NCBI GenBank assembly: GCA_910574965.1
Contig: CAJTDB010000011.1
Location: 62,001 to 126,000 of the forward strand
Direction of reading: 5' to 3'
Length of the DNA stretch: 64,000 bases
From: Lachnospiraceae bacterium
Lineage (GTDB): Bacteria; Bacillota; Clostridia; Lachnospirales; Lachnospiraceae
The first letter of the stretch is position 1. Each line of letters starts with the position of its first letter. This document shows, piece by piece, positions 34,681 through 44,443 of the stretch. Both the position numbers and the translations under genes were made by a program. The notes under the pieces are model-generated. The model was not told the origin of the DNA, did no database searches, and was given only the letters and a program-made list of their open reading frames with translations.

Positions 34681-36165
34681 TCACAGATTTGTATATCCCA
34701 TCAGCGCCTCATCCACTTCTCTGGCCGCATCCCGGCCTTCCCGGATGGCCCGCACGACCAGAGACTGCCCTATATGCATATCACCGGCCGTGAAGACATT
34801 CGGCACGTTCGTCGCATGCTTTCCGGCTTCGGTGGACACGTTGGTCCTTGCGTCCACATTCACTCCGAAAGCCTTCGTCACATACTCCTGGCTGCCCAGA
34901 AAACCCGCAGCGATCAGCACCAGCTCCACGTCCAGCACAAACTCGCTGCCCTCCACAGGCACCATCATCATACGGCCGGTTTTCTCGTCCTTTTTGCTTT
35001 CCAGCTTCACGATTTTCGCCTGTTTTACATTGCCGCTTTTGTCCTTGACGAACTCCTGTACGGTCGTCTGGTAGATTCTGGGATCGTGCCCGAACTTGGC
35101 GATGGCCTCCTGCTGTCCGTAATCCGTCTTGCACACCCTAGGCCATACAGGCCAGGGATTATCGGCCGCTCTGACATCCGGAAGCTTCGGCATCATCTCC
35201 AGTTGGGTGACAGACTTGCAGCCCAGACGGATGGATGTTCCCACGCAGTCGTTGCCTGTATCGCCGCCGCCGATAACCAGCACATTTTTCCCCTGCGCCG
35301 AAATGAATTTCTGATCTTTGAAATCAGAATCCAGAAGACTCTTCGTAACGGACGTTAAAAAATCCACCGCAAAAAAGATCCCTTTCGCATCCCGGCCCGG
35401 CACTTTGATATCTCTTGGGTTGGCCGCACCGCAGCAGAGCACCACTTTGTCGTATTTCTTCAGAAGATAGTCTGCCTTTTGGTCCACGCCGATGTTGCAG
35501 CCGGTAACAAACGTGATCCCCTCTTCCTTCATAATCTCTGCCTTCCGGTCAATGATATGCTTCTCCAGCTTCATATTCGGAATGCCGTACCGAAGCAGTC
35601 CGCCGATTCGGTCCTGCCGCTCGTACACGGTAACCAGATGTCCCCTCTGGTTTAGCTGGTCCGCTGCTGCAAGCCCCGAAGGACCGGAGCCTACCACTGC
35701 CACTTTCTTGCCTGTGCGGACCTTCGGCACTCTTGCACGTGCATACCCCATGCGGTAGGCATTTTCAATAATGGCCAGTTCGTTGCTCTTCGTCCCAACG
35801 GGAGCTCCGTTTAAATTACAAGTGCAGGCCGCCTCGCAAAGTCCCGGACATACCCTCCCCGTAAACTCCGGAAAGCTGCTCGTCTTCATCAGACGATGAT
35901 ACGCCTCCTCCCAGTTGCCCAGATACAGAAGGTCGTTCCATTCCGGAATCATATTCTGCAGCGGACAGCCGGACATCATACCGCCCAGCATCTGTCCGGC
36001 CTGGCAAAAGGGGATCCCGCAGTCCATGCATCTGGCTCCCTGCTGTTCCTGCTGCTCCTTTGACAGCGGGGTATGAAATTCATTAAAATGTTTGATTCGT
36101 TCCAAAGGCGCCTCCGCGCCGGCATCCTGGCGTTCATAATCTAAAAAACCTGTCGGTTTTCCCAT
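34681..36165 (-). CDS. gltD: Glutamate synthase (NADPH) small subunit
   Basis: A 494-residue flavoprotein that passes electrons from NADPH to the large subunit. The N-terminal Fe-S region shows GARCMDCGIPFCQ and CPGLCEAACTCNLN; FAD and NADPH sites are VAVVGSGPSGLAAADQL and VLVIGGGDTGNDCVG; the C-terminal FTAGDMHIGQSLVVRAI is the flavin contact. The ATG at 36165 follows GGAGG by 8 nt; an upstream GTG would lie inside the ribosome binding site. It follows gltB with a 12-bp gap. Confidence 0.95.
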   Translation of the reverse strand: MGKPTGFLDYERQDAGAEAPLERIKHFNEFHTPLSKEQQEQQGARCMDCGIPFCQAGQMLGGMMSGCPLQNMIPEWNDLLYLGNWEEAYHRLMKTSSFPEFTGRVCPGLCEAACTCNLNGAPVGTKSNELAIIENAYRMGYARARVPKVRTGKKVAVVGSGPSGLAAADQLNQRGHLVTVYERQDRIGGLLRYGIPNMKLEKHIIDRKAEIMKEEGITFVTGCNIGVDQKADYLLKKYDKVVLCCGAANPRDIKVPGRDAKGIFFAVDFLTSVTKSLLDSDFKDQKFISAQGKNVLVIGGGDTGNDCVGTSIRLGCKSVTQLEMMPKLPDVRAADNPWPVWPRVCKTDYGQQEAIAKFGHDPRIYQTTVQEFVKDKSGNVKQAKIVKLESKKDEKTGRMMMVPVEGSEFVLDVELVLIAAGFLGSQEYVTKAFGVNVDARTNVSTEAGKHATNVPNVFTAGDMHIGQSLVVRAIREGRDAAREVDEALMGYTNL

Positions 36166-36177
36166 GGTCCTCACCTC

Positions 36178-39100
36178 CTATCCTTTCTTCACTGCGTAAA
36201 ATGCTTCGATCTGCGCCTGTTCTGTATTCATACCCTTTTCTTCCATCTGAACGATCATGCTCAGCATCCGTTTGTAATCGTTGGGAATGATCTTCTTAAA
36301 CCGCGGCAGGTACTGTGCAAAATGGTCCAGAATTTCCTTTCCTTTCTCGGAATTGGTATATGCCACGTGCTCCTTAATCATATCTTTTAATTCCTGAACA
36401 TCGTACTTGTTGGACACTTCTTCCAGCCCCACCATAGACTTGTTCACTTTCGTATAGAGATCCTGATCTTCATCCAGCACATAGACAGTGCCGCCGCTCA
36501 TGCCCGCTGCAAAGTTCTTGCCCACCCGGCCCAGGATCACCACACAGCCGCCGGTCATATACTCACAGCCGTGATCTCCGGCACCTTCCGCTACGGCACG
36601 CACACCTGAGTTGCGGACACAGAACCGCTCCCCTGCCACACCGCCAATGTATGCTTTGCCGCTTGTAGCACCATAAAATGCTACATTTCCGATAATGATA
36701 TTTTCGTCTTTTTTATAAGTTACCCCTTTAGGCGCACAGACAATCAGCTTTCCGCCGGAAAGTCCTTTGCCGAAATAGTCATTGGAATCCCCGGTCAGTT
36801 CCAGCGTCAGCCCCTTAGGCACAAAAGCTCCAAAACTCTGTCCGCCGGCCCCTGTGCATTTGATAATAAAGGTATCTTCTGGAAGTCCTTCCGGATAACG
36901 CTTTGTAATCTCAGAGCCAAAAAGAGTCCCCACAGCCCGATCTGTATTGGCCACATCCACCTCAATGCTCCGCTTCTGCCCTTTTTCCAGGGCGCCTTTC
37001 AGCTCCTTTAAAAATACTTTTTCATCCAGTGTCTTCTCCAGTCCGAAATCATACATCTGCTTCGGATCAAAGATCACCTTCTGTCCTTTTCCCGCGTAAG
37101 GATTGTACAGGATGCGCCCAAGGTCGACTGCCGCCATGCGTCCCTTTCGGTCTTCCTTCACCTTCAGAAAATCCGAGCGCCCTACCAGCTCATCCAGAGT
37201 ACGCACACCCAGCCTTGCCATATACTCCCGCAAATCCTGGGCGATAAACCTCATAAAATTCACCACATATTCCGGTTTGCCGCGAAATCTCCTGCGAAGT
37301 TCCGGATTCTGTGTCGCCACGCCCACCGGGCAGGTGTCCAGGTTGCACACCCGCATCATGACGCAGCCCATGGTCACTAAAGGCGCCGTGGCAAAACCAA
37401 ACTCCTCTGCACCAAGCATAGCTGCTACCGCTACGTCTCTTCCGCTCATAAGCTTTCCGTCGGTCTCAATGCGCACTTTATTGCGAAGACCGTTCATCAA
37501 AAGGGTCTGATGCGTCTCTGTCAGGCCAAGTTCCCAGGGCAGTCCCGCATTGTGAATGGAGCTTTTGGGCGCCGCCCCGGTACCGCCGTCGTAACCGGAG
37601 ATCAGAATCACCTGGGCTCCCGCTTTCGCCACACCCGCTGCTACGGTGCCTACTCCGGCCTCGGACACCAGTTTTACAGAGATCCTGGCATCCCGGTTGG
37701 CATTTTTCAGATCATAGATTAGCTGGGCCAGATCTTCAATGGAATAGATATCATGATGCGGCGGCGGAGAGATCAGACTGACTCCCGGTGTGGACAGCCT
37801 TGTCTTCGCAATCCACGGATACACCTTGCCGCCTGGCAGATGACCGCCCTCTCCGGGCTTCGCTCCCTGGGCCATCTTGATCTGGATCTCTTTTGCGCTG
37901 ACCAGATAGCGGGAAGTGACACCAAAGCGTGCACTCGCTACCTGCTTAATTGCCGAACATTTGTTCTTCCCATCCGGTCCGACGGTCAGACGCTCTATAT
38001 TCTCCCCGCCCTCTCCGGTATTGGATTTCCCATGGATCTGGTTCATGGCAATGGCCAGACACTCGTGAGCTTCCTGAGAAATAGAACCGTAGGACATAGC
38101 ACCGGTCTTGAACCGGGTCACGATGGAATCCACGCTCTCTACCTCGTCTATAGGAATCCCCTTTTTCGGATATTTAAAATCCAGAAGGTTGCGGATTTGT
38201 CCATGGTTATGCTCCCCGTTTACCAGCTTTGTGTATTCTTTAAACAGTTCATAGTTTCCTTCTCTTGTAGACTGCTGCAGCAGGTGAATGGTCCTGGGAT
38301 TGTACAGATGCTCCTCCCCGGCACTGCGCTCTTTGTGCAGCCCCAGACTGTTCAGTGCCGGCGTCGTCTGAAGTCCCAGCGGATCAAACGCTGCCGAATG
38401 CAGAAGCTCTACCTGTTCTTCAATCTCCTTTAAGCCGATGCCGCCGATACGGCTGACCGTATTGGTGAAATACCGGTCCACAACCTCTCTGCTGATTCCA
38501 AGGGCCTCGAAAATCTTAGAACCCAGATAAGACTGGATCGTAGAAATGCCCATTTTAGAAGCGATTTTTACGATTCCGTTAATAACCGCCTGATCATAGT
38601 CATTGACAGCCGCATAATAGTCTTTGTTCAAAATCCGTTTGTCGATCAATTCCCGGATGCTCTCATGAGCCAGATAGGGATTTACCGCACAGGCACCATA
38701 GCCCAAAAGCGTAGCAAAATGATGAACCTCTCTGGGTTCTCCGGACTCCAGGATAATGGAGACACTCGTTCGCTTCTTCGTGCGGACCAGGTGCTGCTGC
38801 AGGGCAGAGACTGCCAACAGCGACGGGATAGCCACATGGTTCTCATCCACGCCTCGATCTGATAGGATCAGTATATTGACGCCGTCCCGATACGCCCGGT
38901 CTGCCTCCACAAACAGGCGATCGATGGCCCGCTCCAGGCGAGTGTTCTTGTAATAAGTAATAGGAAGCACTTCCACCTTAAAGCCATCCTTCTTCATAGC
39001 CTTAATTTTCAGGAGATCCGTATCGCTGAGAATCGGATTATTGATCCGCATCACACAGCAGTGATTCGGTTTTTCCTCCAGAAGATTCCCGTCCTTTCCT

Positions 39101-40728
39101 ATATAGATACTGGTGGACGTGACGATCTTTTCCCGAATAGCATCAATGGGCGGATTGGTCACCTGAGCGAACAACTGTTTAAAATAATTGAACAATGGCT
39201 GATGGTGCTCCGACAATACGGCCAGCGGCACATCAATCCCCATAGCGGAAGTGGCTTCCGAACCATTCGCCGCCATATGCATGATGGAATCCCGGACATC
39301 CTCATAGCTGTAGCCAAATGCTTTCTGAAGCCGCACACGCTCGTCGGGCGTATATTGTTCCACACGCTGATTGGGAATCTTGAGTTCTGACAGAGCAAGC
39401 AGGTTGTGGTCCAGCCACTCTCCATAGGGCTGCTTTCTGGCATAATACTCCTTTAATTCATCATCATCGATGATCCGCCCCTGTCTCGTATCCACCAGAA
39501 GCATCTTCCCCGGATGCAGACGCTCCTTCTGAACGATTTTCGAAGGCTCTATATCCAGCACTCCCACTTCCGAAGACAGGATCAACTGGTCATCGGTGGT
39601 CACATAATACCTGGAAGGCCGAAGACCGTTCCGGTCGAGCACCGCCCCCATCACATCCCCATCAGTAAACAGGATAGAAGCCGGACCGTCCCATGGCTCC
39701 ATCATCGTCGCATAATACTGATAAAAATCTTTTTTCTTCTGGGACATGGTGCGGTTGTTGGCCCAGGGTTCCGGGATGAGAATCATCACTGCCAGCGCCA
39801 GATCCATACCGCTCATAACGAGAAACTCCAGCGTATTGTCCAGCATCGCCGAGTCCGAACCGGAAGCGCTGATTACCGGAAGCACTTTGTGAAATTCTCC
39901 CTTCAGGCAGTCGGATTCCGCTGTTTCTTCCCGTGCAAGCATCTTGTCCGCATTCCCCTTAATGGTGTTGATCTCTCCGTTATGCACAAGAAAACGATAC
40001 GGATGCGCCCGCTCCCAGCTTGGCAGTGTGTTGGTAGAGAAACGGGAGTGCACCAGCGCGATGGCACTCTCATAATCCGGACTTTGAAGATCCAGGAAAA
40101 ACTCCCGAAGCTGTCCTACCAAGAACATGCCTTTATAGATCAACGTCCTGCTGGAGCAGGACACCACATAGGCATCGTCATTGGAATGCTCAAAAATCCT
40201 TCTGGCAATATAAAGTTTCCGGTCAAAATCCAGTCCGCAGGCCGTATCCTTTGGCTTCTCGATAAATGCCTGCATGATGGCCGGCATCTTCTGAAGGGCC
40301 TTGCTCCCTAATACCTTCGGATTTGTTGCTACTTTCCGCCATCCAAGAAAATGCATCCCTTCTTTTTCCACAATGGTTTCAAACATTTTCCTGGCCTGGT
40401 TCTGCTTCAGCTCCTCCTGGGGAAAGAAAAACATGCCGATGCCGTATTCCCGCTCTTTGCCCAGCCGGATGCCGCAGGCATCACAGGCTTTCCGGAAAAA
40501 TGTATGGGAAATCTGAACCATAATCCCCACCCCGTCACCGGTCTTGCCTTCCGCATCTTTGCCGGCCCGATGCTCCAGGTTCTCAACGATGCAAAGAGCA
40601 TCCTCCACAGTCTTGTGCGACTTGATTCCTTTCATATTTACCACTGCACCAATGCCGCAGTTATCATGCTCAAACTGCGGATCATACATACCATGCAGCG
40701 CCTGATCCATTCTGTTCTGCTCCTTCAT
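36178..40728 (-). CDS. gltB: Glutamate synthase (NADPH) large subunit
   Basis: A 1,516-residue amidotransferase that converts glutamine and 2-oxoglutarate to two glutamates. The glutaminase nucleophile is the cysteine of HDNCGIGA (residue 24), which implies removal of the first 23 residues as a propeptide. The central and FMN domains follow, with the 3Fe-4S cysteines in CVMMRVCNLDTCPVGVATQ and the FMN region GEGGHLPGGKVYPWIA, then the GXGXG beta helix (about 1280-1480). It is transcribed before gltD. A candidate promoter is at 40804-40832 with a LysR-type box upstream. Confidence 0.97.
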   Translation of the reverse strand: MKEQNRMDQALHGMYDPQFEHDNCGIGAVVNMKGIKSHKTVEDALCIVENLEHRAGKDAEGKTGDGVGIMVQISHTFFRKACDACGIRLGKEREYGIGMFFFPQEELKQNQARKMFETIVEKEGMHFLGWRKVATNPKVLGSKALQKMPAIMQAFIEKPKDTACGLDFDRKLYIARRIFEHSNDDAYVVSCSSRTLIYKGMFLVGQLREFFLDLQSPDYESAIALVHSRFSTNTLPSWERAHPYRFLVHNGEINTIKGNADKMLAREETAESDCLKGEFHKVLPVISASGSDSAMLDNTLEFLVMSGMDLALAVMILIPEPWANNRTMSQKKKDFYQYYATMMEPWDGPASILFTDGDVMGAVLDRNGLRPSRYYVTTDDQLILSSEVGVLDIEPSKIVQKERLHPGKMLLVDTRQGRIIDDDELKEYYARKQPYGEWLDHNLLALSELKIPNQRVEQYTPDERVRLQKAFGYSYEDVRDSIMHMAANGSEATSAMGIDVPLAVLSEHHQPLFNYFKQLFAQVTNPPIDAIREKIVTSTSIYIGKDGNLLEEKPNHCCVMRINNPILSDTDLLKIKAMKKDGFKVEVLPITYYKNTRLERAIDRLFVEADRAYRDGVNILILSDRGVDENHVAIPSLLAVSALQQHLVRTKKRTSVSIILESGEPREVHHFATLLGYGACAVNPYLAHESIRELIDKRILNKDYYAAVNDYDQAVINGIVKIASKMGISTIQSYLGSKIFEALGISREVVDRYFTNTVSRIGGIGLKEIEEQVELLHSAAFDPLGLQTTPALNSLGLHKERSAGEEHLYNPRTIHLLQQSTREGNYELFKEYTKLVNGEHNHGQIRNLLDFKYPKKGIPIDEVESVDSIVTRFKTGAMSYGSISQEAHECLAIAMNQIHGKSNTGEGGENIERLTVGPDGKNKCSAIKQVASARFGVTSRYLVSAKEIQIKMAQGAKPGEGGHLPGGKVYPWIAKTRLSTPGVSLISPPPHHDIYSIEDLAQLIYDLKNANRDARISVKLVSEAGVGTVAAGVAKAGAQVILISGYDGGTGAAPKSSIHNAGLPWELGLTETHQTLLMNGLRNKVRIETDGKLMSGRDVAVAAMLGAEEFGFATAPLVTMGCVMMRVCNLDTCPVGVATQNPELRRRFRGKPEYVVNFMRFIAQDLREYMARLGVRTLDELVGRSDFLKVKEDRKGRMAAVDLGRILYNPYAGKGQKVIFDPKQMYDFGLEKTLDEKVFLKELKGALEKGQKRSIEVDVANTDRAVGTLFGSEITKRYPEGLPEDTFIIKCTGAGGQSFGAFVPKGLTLELTGDSNDYFGKGLSGGKLIVCAPKGVTYKKDENIIIGNVAFYGATSGKAYIGGVAGERFCVRNSGVRAVAEGAGDHGCEYMTGGCVVILGRVGKNFAAGMSGGTVYVLDEDQDLYTKVNKSMVGLEEVSNKYDVQELKDMIKEHVAYTNSEKGKEILDHFAQYLPRFKKIIPNDYKRMLSMIVQMEEKGMNTEQAQIEAFYAVKKG

Positions 40729-40803
40729 TAGCGGTACCTTCTTTCTGAACCCTGCCGTCCGGTCGTCTCTTCCCCTTCGGCAGCTTTCTTCTGCGTTATC
40801 ATC

Positions 40804-40832
40804 AGTTTACACCCTCTCTTTTCCCTTGTAAA
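40804..40832 (-). promoter_or_regulatory. Candidate gltB promoter
   Basis: Minus strand TTTACA (40827-40832), 17-bp spacer, TAAACT (40804-40809). Confidence 0.5.
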
Positions 40833-40853
40833 TCCCCGTTTTATTCCAAATTG

Positions 40854-40866
40854 TCTGATTATCAGA
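40854..40866 (-). promoter_or_regulatory. T-N11-A LysR-type box upstream of gltB
   Basis: TCTGATTATCAGA is a perfect dyad with T-N11-A spacing, centred about 63 bp upstream of the proposed gltB start. GltC, a LysR-type activator, controls gltAB in Bacillus from comparable boxes; no LysR gene is present in this window. Confidence 0.45.
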
Positions 40867-40949
40867 TAATAATGGTAGTTATCATTATATTTATTTGTTT
40901 ATTAAAAATTTTTTTCTATTTTTCTTTATTTTAGTACAATTTATACATC

Positions 40950-41010
40950 AAAAAAATACCCATTTTCCAAAAAACTATAATTTTTACAGTTTGGAAAATG
41001 GGTATTTTTT
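40950..41010. terminator. Bidirectional terminator after the CPBP gene
   Basis: AAAAAATACCCATTTTCCAA pairs with GGAAAATGGGTATTTTTT; T-runs follow on both strands. It ends the TRIC/argS/CPBP side of the minus strand 28 bp after the CPBP stop. Confidence 0.85.
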
Positions 41011-41037
41011 CTTATTTTCTAAATTATCTGTACAATT

Positions 41038-41880
41038 TTATACGGTCCTTGCATTCCGGATCCCCTGTACGGAGCATCCGAACACGATGGCACAAAAGAG
41101 CATGGAGAGCAGAAAATTCTGCATGGAACCGTAAATCCATTCCATCGCATTGGTTTCTTCCAAAAGAACAACAAGCAGATTCGCCGACATATGGCCCACA
41201 ATCGGCACCAGAATCTGCTGCGTCCGCTCCATAAGCCAGGCAAAATACAGGCCGATCAGAAATGCATAGATTCCCTGGATGACATTTCCGTGAAAGATTC
41301 CGAACACCAGTGCGCTCCAGAAGACAGCCGCTGCCGGCCGCAGGCGCAGTTCACTGCGAAACCTCTGATACATCAGGCCCCGCATGGAAAGCTCTTCCAC
41401 AACCGGACCGAAAATGCCAATTGAAACCATCCGAAGCCAGATGCTCCCGGTATACAAAGCATCACTGACCTCCTCATAGGACTCAGACCACTTAGCCAGC
41501 GGCAGAAGACTTATGAGGCCGTTGCCCAGAAGAGCCAGTGCGCCGCATCCAAGAACCGACCAGAGAAGCAGCCACTCGGTCAGCGGAAAATAATCCTCCA
41601 GTCCCGCCTTCAGCTTCCACTGAATATCTCTGCAGTACAGCCACCAGTATATGGGAATCGTCACCAGCGCTGCAAGCAGAACGATGATGACCGTCCCCAC
41701 CGCAATCCGGTCCATCATATAGTCAGATAAATCGGCAAAATCAGTCCCCCTGTATGCTGCATATACAGAAAGTCCGATACTGTAAAAGATGCCTACTATA
41801 AACTGAATCGCCATATAGAGCAGCACCGGATACAGGCTTTTCCACAGACCTCCAATGGTCACTCTGCTTTTCATCTCCAT
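41038..41880 (-). CDS. CPBP-family intramembrane metalloprotease
   Basis: A 280-residue membrane protein with seven to eight segments and the CPBP/Abi glutamic protease signature: PVVEELSMRGLMYQRF (EExxxR), FGIFHGN and GHMSANL. Bacterial members are linked to bacteriocin self-immunity or processing of membrane proteins; the target here is unknown. The start lies 6 bp after the argS stop codon, so it is probably co-expressed with argS. A second in-frame ATG two codons later is possible. Confidence 0.88.
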   Translation of the reverse strand: MEMKSRVTIGGLWKSLYPVLLYMAIQFIVGIFYSIGLSVYAAYRGTDFADLSDYMMDRIAVGTVIIVLLAALVTIPIYWWLYCRDIQWKLKAGLEDYFPLTEWLLLWSVLGCGALALLGNGLISLLPLAKWSESYEEVSDALYTGSIWLRMVSIGIFGPVVEELSMRGLMYQRFRSELRLRPAAAVFWSALVFGIFHGNVIQGIYAFLIGLYFAWLMERTQQILVPIVGHMSANLLVVLLEETNAMEWIYGSMQNFLLSMLFCAIVFGCSVQGIRNARTV

Positions 41881-41886
41881 CGTTCC

Positions 41887-43653
41887 CTACATCCTCTCCG
41901 GTGCTTCAAAGCCCAGCAGACCGATACACACCTCAAGAACACGCCTGGTTAATATCAGAAGGCGGATCCGGCTCTTTTTCTGTGCTTCCTCCTCGGTGCC
42001 CAGGATGCTGGTTTCGTGATAGAATTTATTAAATGCATTGGCCAAATCATAGATATAAGCACAGATTTTATGGGGCGCCAGCTCCTCGCAGGCATTTTCC
42101 ATCACGCTGTTAAAACGGGCCAGCTCCCGCATCAGAGCCTTTTCGCTCTCATTTTCATATGCCAGGATATCGGCGCCGTCCGCCTGTCCCCCCTGCTCCT
42201 CATATTTCTTCAGAATGGACTTAATGCGCACGATGGTATACAGGATATAGGGACCGGTATTCCCCTCCGAAGATGTAAAACGGTCCACGTCAAACACATA
42301 GTCTTTCGACGCCTGGTTGGACAGATCTCCGTACTTGACCGCAGACAATCCCACTACTTTTGCAATGTCTGCAGCCTCCTCCTCACCCATCGGACGGCTT
42401 TCACGAATCTTCTTCAGCATTTCTTCGTTGATGTCCGACAGAAGGTATTCCAGGCGCATCACGCCCCCTTCACGGGTCTTAAAAGGCTTGCCGTCCTTTC
42501 CGTTCATAGTCCCAAAGCCAAGGAACCGAAAAGCGGTGTCCTCTGTTACCAGTCCGCATTTTCTTGCACAGCGGAACACCTGAACAAAGTGCATTTCCTG
42601 TCTTTTGTCCACCACATAGATCATCTCGTCCGGATGGTACAGTTTCATACGCTCCACAATAGTAGCCAGATCCGTAGTCGTATAGAGGGATGCACCGTCT
42701 GATTTCAGGAGCATACAGGGCGGAATTTCCTTGGTGTCCGTCTCTTCTTTGATGTCCACCACAAGAGCGCCGTCGCTTTTATACGCGTATCCTTTGTCTG
42801 CCATCTCCTGCACCATAGCCGGAATATAGGGCTGTACATCGGATTCCCCTTTCCACAGATCGAACTCCACATTTAGATTGGCATAATTCTGCTTCAGATC
42901 TGTTACAGATACGTTCAGTATATGTTTTAAAAGCTCTTGGTATCCTCTTCTTCCTTGCTGCAGCTCGAAAGTCGCCTGCATGGCCGCTTCTTTGTAAGCT
43001 TCATCTTCCTTGGACCTTGCGCTGGCTGAAGGGTAGATCTCTTCCAGCTCCGAGATCGTAAAGGGAGCCTCTGCCGGATATTCCCCTTCATATTCCGGAT
43101 CAAAATAGACAAGCGTTGGCTTTCGTTCCCGCAGTTCGATAATAATCAGGCCCATCTGCAGACCCCAGTCTCCCAGATGCACATCACCGATGACTTTATG
43201 GCCTGCAAAGCGGGTGATCCGCTTGATGCTTTCGCCGATGATGGCAGAACGCAAATGTCCCACATGCAGAGGCTTGGCCACATTCGGCCCGCCGTAATCG
43301 ATGATGATCGTCTTTGGCTTCTCGGTCTTTTCATAGCCCAGCCGCTCCTCCTGCTGCATCTGATTTAGATAGCCGCTTAAAAATCCGGCACTGATCTTCA
43401 GATTGATGAATCCGGGATTCACCACCTGCACTTCTTCTAAAAGATCACTTCCTTCCAGCGCCTCTGCCACGCCGCCTGCAATCAGAAAAGGCGCTTTATG
43501 GTATTCTTTTGCCGCCGCCATGGCGCCGTTGCATTGATATTCGCAAAGATCTGGGCGATTGGACAGAGTTACTCTCGCATATTTGCCGGCATAACCGGCT
43601 TTCTCAAAGGCGCTCTCCATCTCCTCCGTTATCAGATCCAGTAATTTTTTCAT
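41887..43653 (-). CDS. argS: Arginyl-tRNA synthetase
   Basis: A 588-residue class I synthetase charging tRNA-Arg. The HIGH-type motif is PLHVGHLR, preceded by IDYGGPNVAK; the KMSKS position reads KPFKTREGG, a variant seen in this enzyme; the C-terminal anticodon-binding domain ends LLGFEAPERM. The ATG at 43653 is supported by AGGAGG and by the standard start MKKLLDLI. No T-box is present in the 85-bp gap; instead the conserved leader box GGAACTATAAATAGGAGG precedes it. Confidence 0.96.
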   Translation of the reverse strand: MKKLLDLITEEMESAFEKAGYAGKYARVTLSNRPDLCEYQCNGAMAAAKEYHKAPFLIAGGVAEALEGSDLLEEVQVVNPGFINLKISAGFLSGYLNQMQQEERLGYEKTEKPKTIIIDYGGPNVAKPLHVGHLRSAIIGESIKRITRFAGHKVIGDVHLGDWGLQMGLIIIELRERKPTLVYFDPEYEGEYPAEAPFTISELEEIYPSASARSKEDEAYKEAAMQATFELQQGRRGYQELLKHILNVSVTDLKQNYANLNVEFDLWKGESDVQPYIPAMVQEMADKGYAYKSDGALVVDIKEETDTKEIPPCMLLKSDGASLYTTTDLATIVERMKLYHPDEMIYVVDKRQEMHFVQVFRCARKCGLVTEDTAFRFLGFGTMNGKDGKPFKTREGGVMRLEYLLSDINEEMLKKIRESRPMGEEEAADIAKVVGLSAVKYGDLSNQASKDYVFDVDRFTSSEGNTGPYILYTIVRIKSILKKYEEQGGQADGADILAYENESEKALMRELARFNSVMENACEELAPHKICAYIYDLANAFNKFYHETSILGTEEEAQKKSRIRLLILTRRVLEVCIGLLGFEAPERM

Positions 43654-43662
43654 AATAATTGT

Positions 43663-43680
43663 CCTCCTATTTATAGTTCC
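43663..43680 (-). promoter_or_regulatory. Leader/SD box of argS
   Basis: Minus strand GGAACTATAAATAGGAGG, ending 9 nt before the ATG, preceded by CGG... as in the hairpin arrays (GCGGAACT), but without a visible hairpin unit. Confidence 0.6.
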
Positions 43681-43738
43681 GCAACAAAAAACCAAATGCC
43701 CCTTATCTGGAAGATTTTTCACACATTCCCATCCATTT

Positions 43739-44371
43739 TCACACCGCTCGTGGCATATTCCATTTAAAATGGTATGCCAGCATACGCACGAGCATCACGA
43801 TCAGGGAGCCGGCAAACATCGCATATTCCTTTTCCATGCACAAGAGCAGATAGTCATAGCACGCCGCCCCTAAAAGAGATGCACAGGCATAGATATGCTT
43901 CCGCAGGATCGCAGGCGTCAGACCGGCAAAAATGTCCCGCAGCATCCCGCCCCCGACTCCCGTAAGCATTCCTAAAAAAATCACAAACTTGTGACAGTCT
44001 CCGTATCCCGCGTCGATGGCCGTGTTGACTCCAAGGACCGTAAACAGGCCAAGTCCCACAGCATCTGTCAGATTCAAAATCCATGAAAATGTCCCTTCGG
44101 GCAGATATGGGATTAGATGCTGGTTCCAGTGAACCGCAAGAAACGTATAAAAAGAAGCGAGCAGCCCAACCGGAATCAACATAGGGCTGACAAACATGGC
44201 AGGCGGCACAGTCCCAAGGACTACATCTCTGATAAATCCGCCTCCCGACGCTGTCACAAGTCCCAGAAACAAAACGCCGAACAGATCCATCTTCCGGTCA
44301 ATGGCCAGCATCGCACCGGAAATGGAAAAGGCAATGGTTCCCAGGACCTCAACGATCAACTGTATATTCAT
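43739..44371 (-). CDS. TRIC/UPF0126 (YicG-like) membrane protein
   Basis: A 210-residue protein with two copies of a three-helix UPF0126 repeat: FSISGAMLAIDRKMDLFGV ... GGGFIRDVVLG and LGLFTVLGVNTAIDAG ... GVGGGMLRDIFAG. Prokaryotic TRIC homologues form trimeric cation channels; in bacteria some have been linked to glycine or other small-molecule movement, so the function is open. The ATG at 44371 follows GAGGGAAC and a strong promoter. Confidence 0.88.
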   Translation of the reverse strand: MNIQLIVEVLGTIAFSISGAMLAIDRKMDLFGVLFLGLVTASGGGFIRDVVLGTVPPAMFVSPMLIPVGLLASFYTFLAVHWNQHLIPYLPEGTFSWILNLTDAVGLGLFTVLGVNTAIDAGYGDCHKFVIFLGMLTGVGGGMLRDIFAGLTPAILRKHIYACASLLGAACYDYLLLCMEKEYAMFAGSLIVMLVRMLAYHFKWNMPRAV

Positions 44372-44414
44372 GATAGTTCCCTCTGACTGCTCCTGTGCAG
44401 TAAAAACTGAATTT

Positions 44415-44443
44415 AGTATAGGAAAAATAGAAGCATTTGTCAA
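44415..44443 (-). promoter_or_regulatory. Strong promoter for the TRIC gene
   Basis: Minus strand TTGACA (44438-44443), 17-bp spacer, TATACT (44415-44420); the -35 overlaps the kinase stop codon. It may also drive argS and the CPBP gene. Confidence 0.75.

Larger units (their letters stand above)
40729..41037. other. Intergenic region upstream of gltB
   Basis: This 309-bp, very AT-rich gap has no gene. It contains the gltB promoter, a T-N11-A palindrome, a second inverted repeat (ATAATG 40869-40874, CATTAT 40883-40888) and the terminator of the CPBP gene. Confidence 0.7.

Noticed and set aside
42470-42500. Loss of the KMSKS motif in ArgRS as a sign of a defective enzyme
   Set aside because: A KTREGG-type variant at this position is known in functional arginyl-tRNA synthetases, and the rest of the enzyme is intact.
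43654-43738. Possible T-box riboswitch before argS
   Set aside because: The gap is only 85 bp, with no T-box motif or antiterminator structure.
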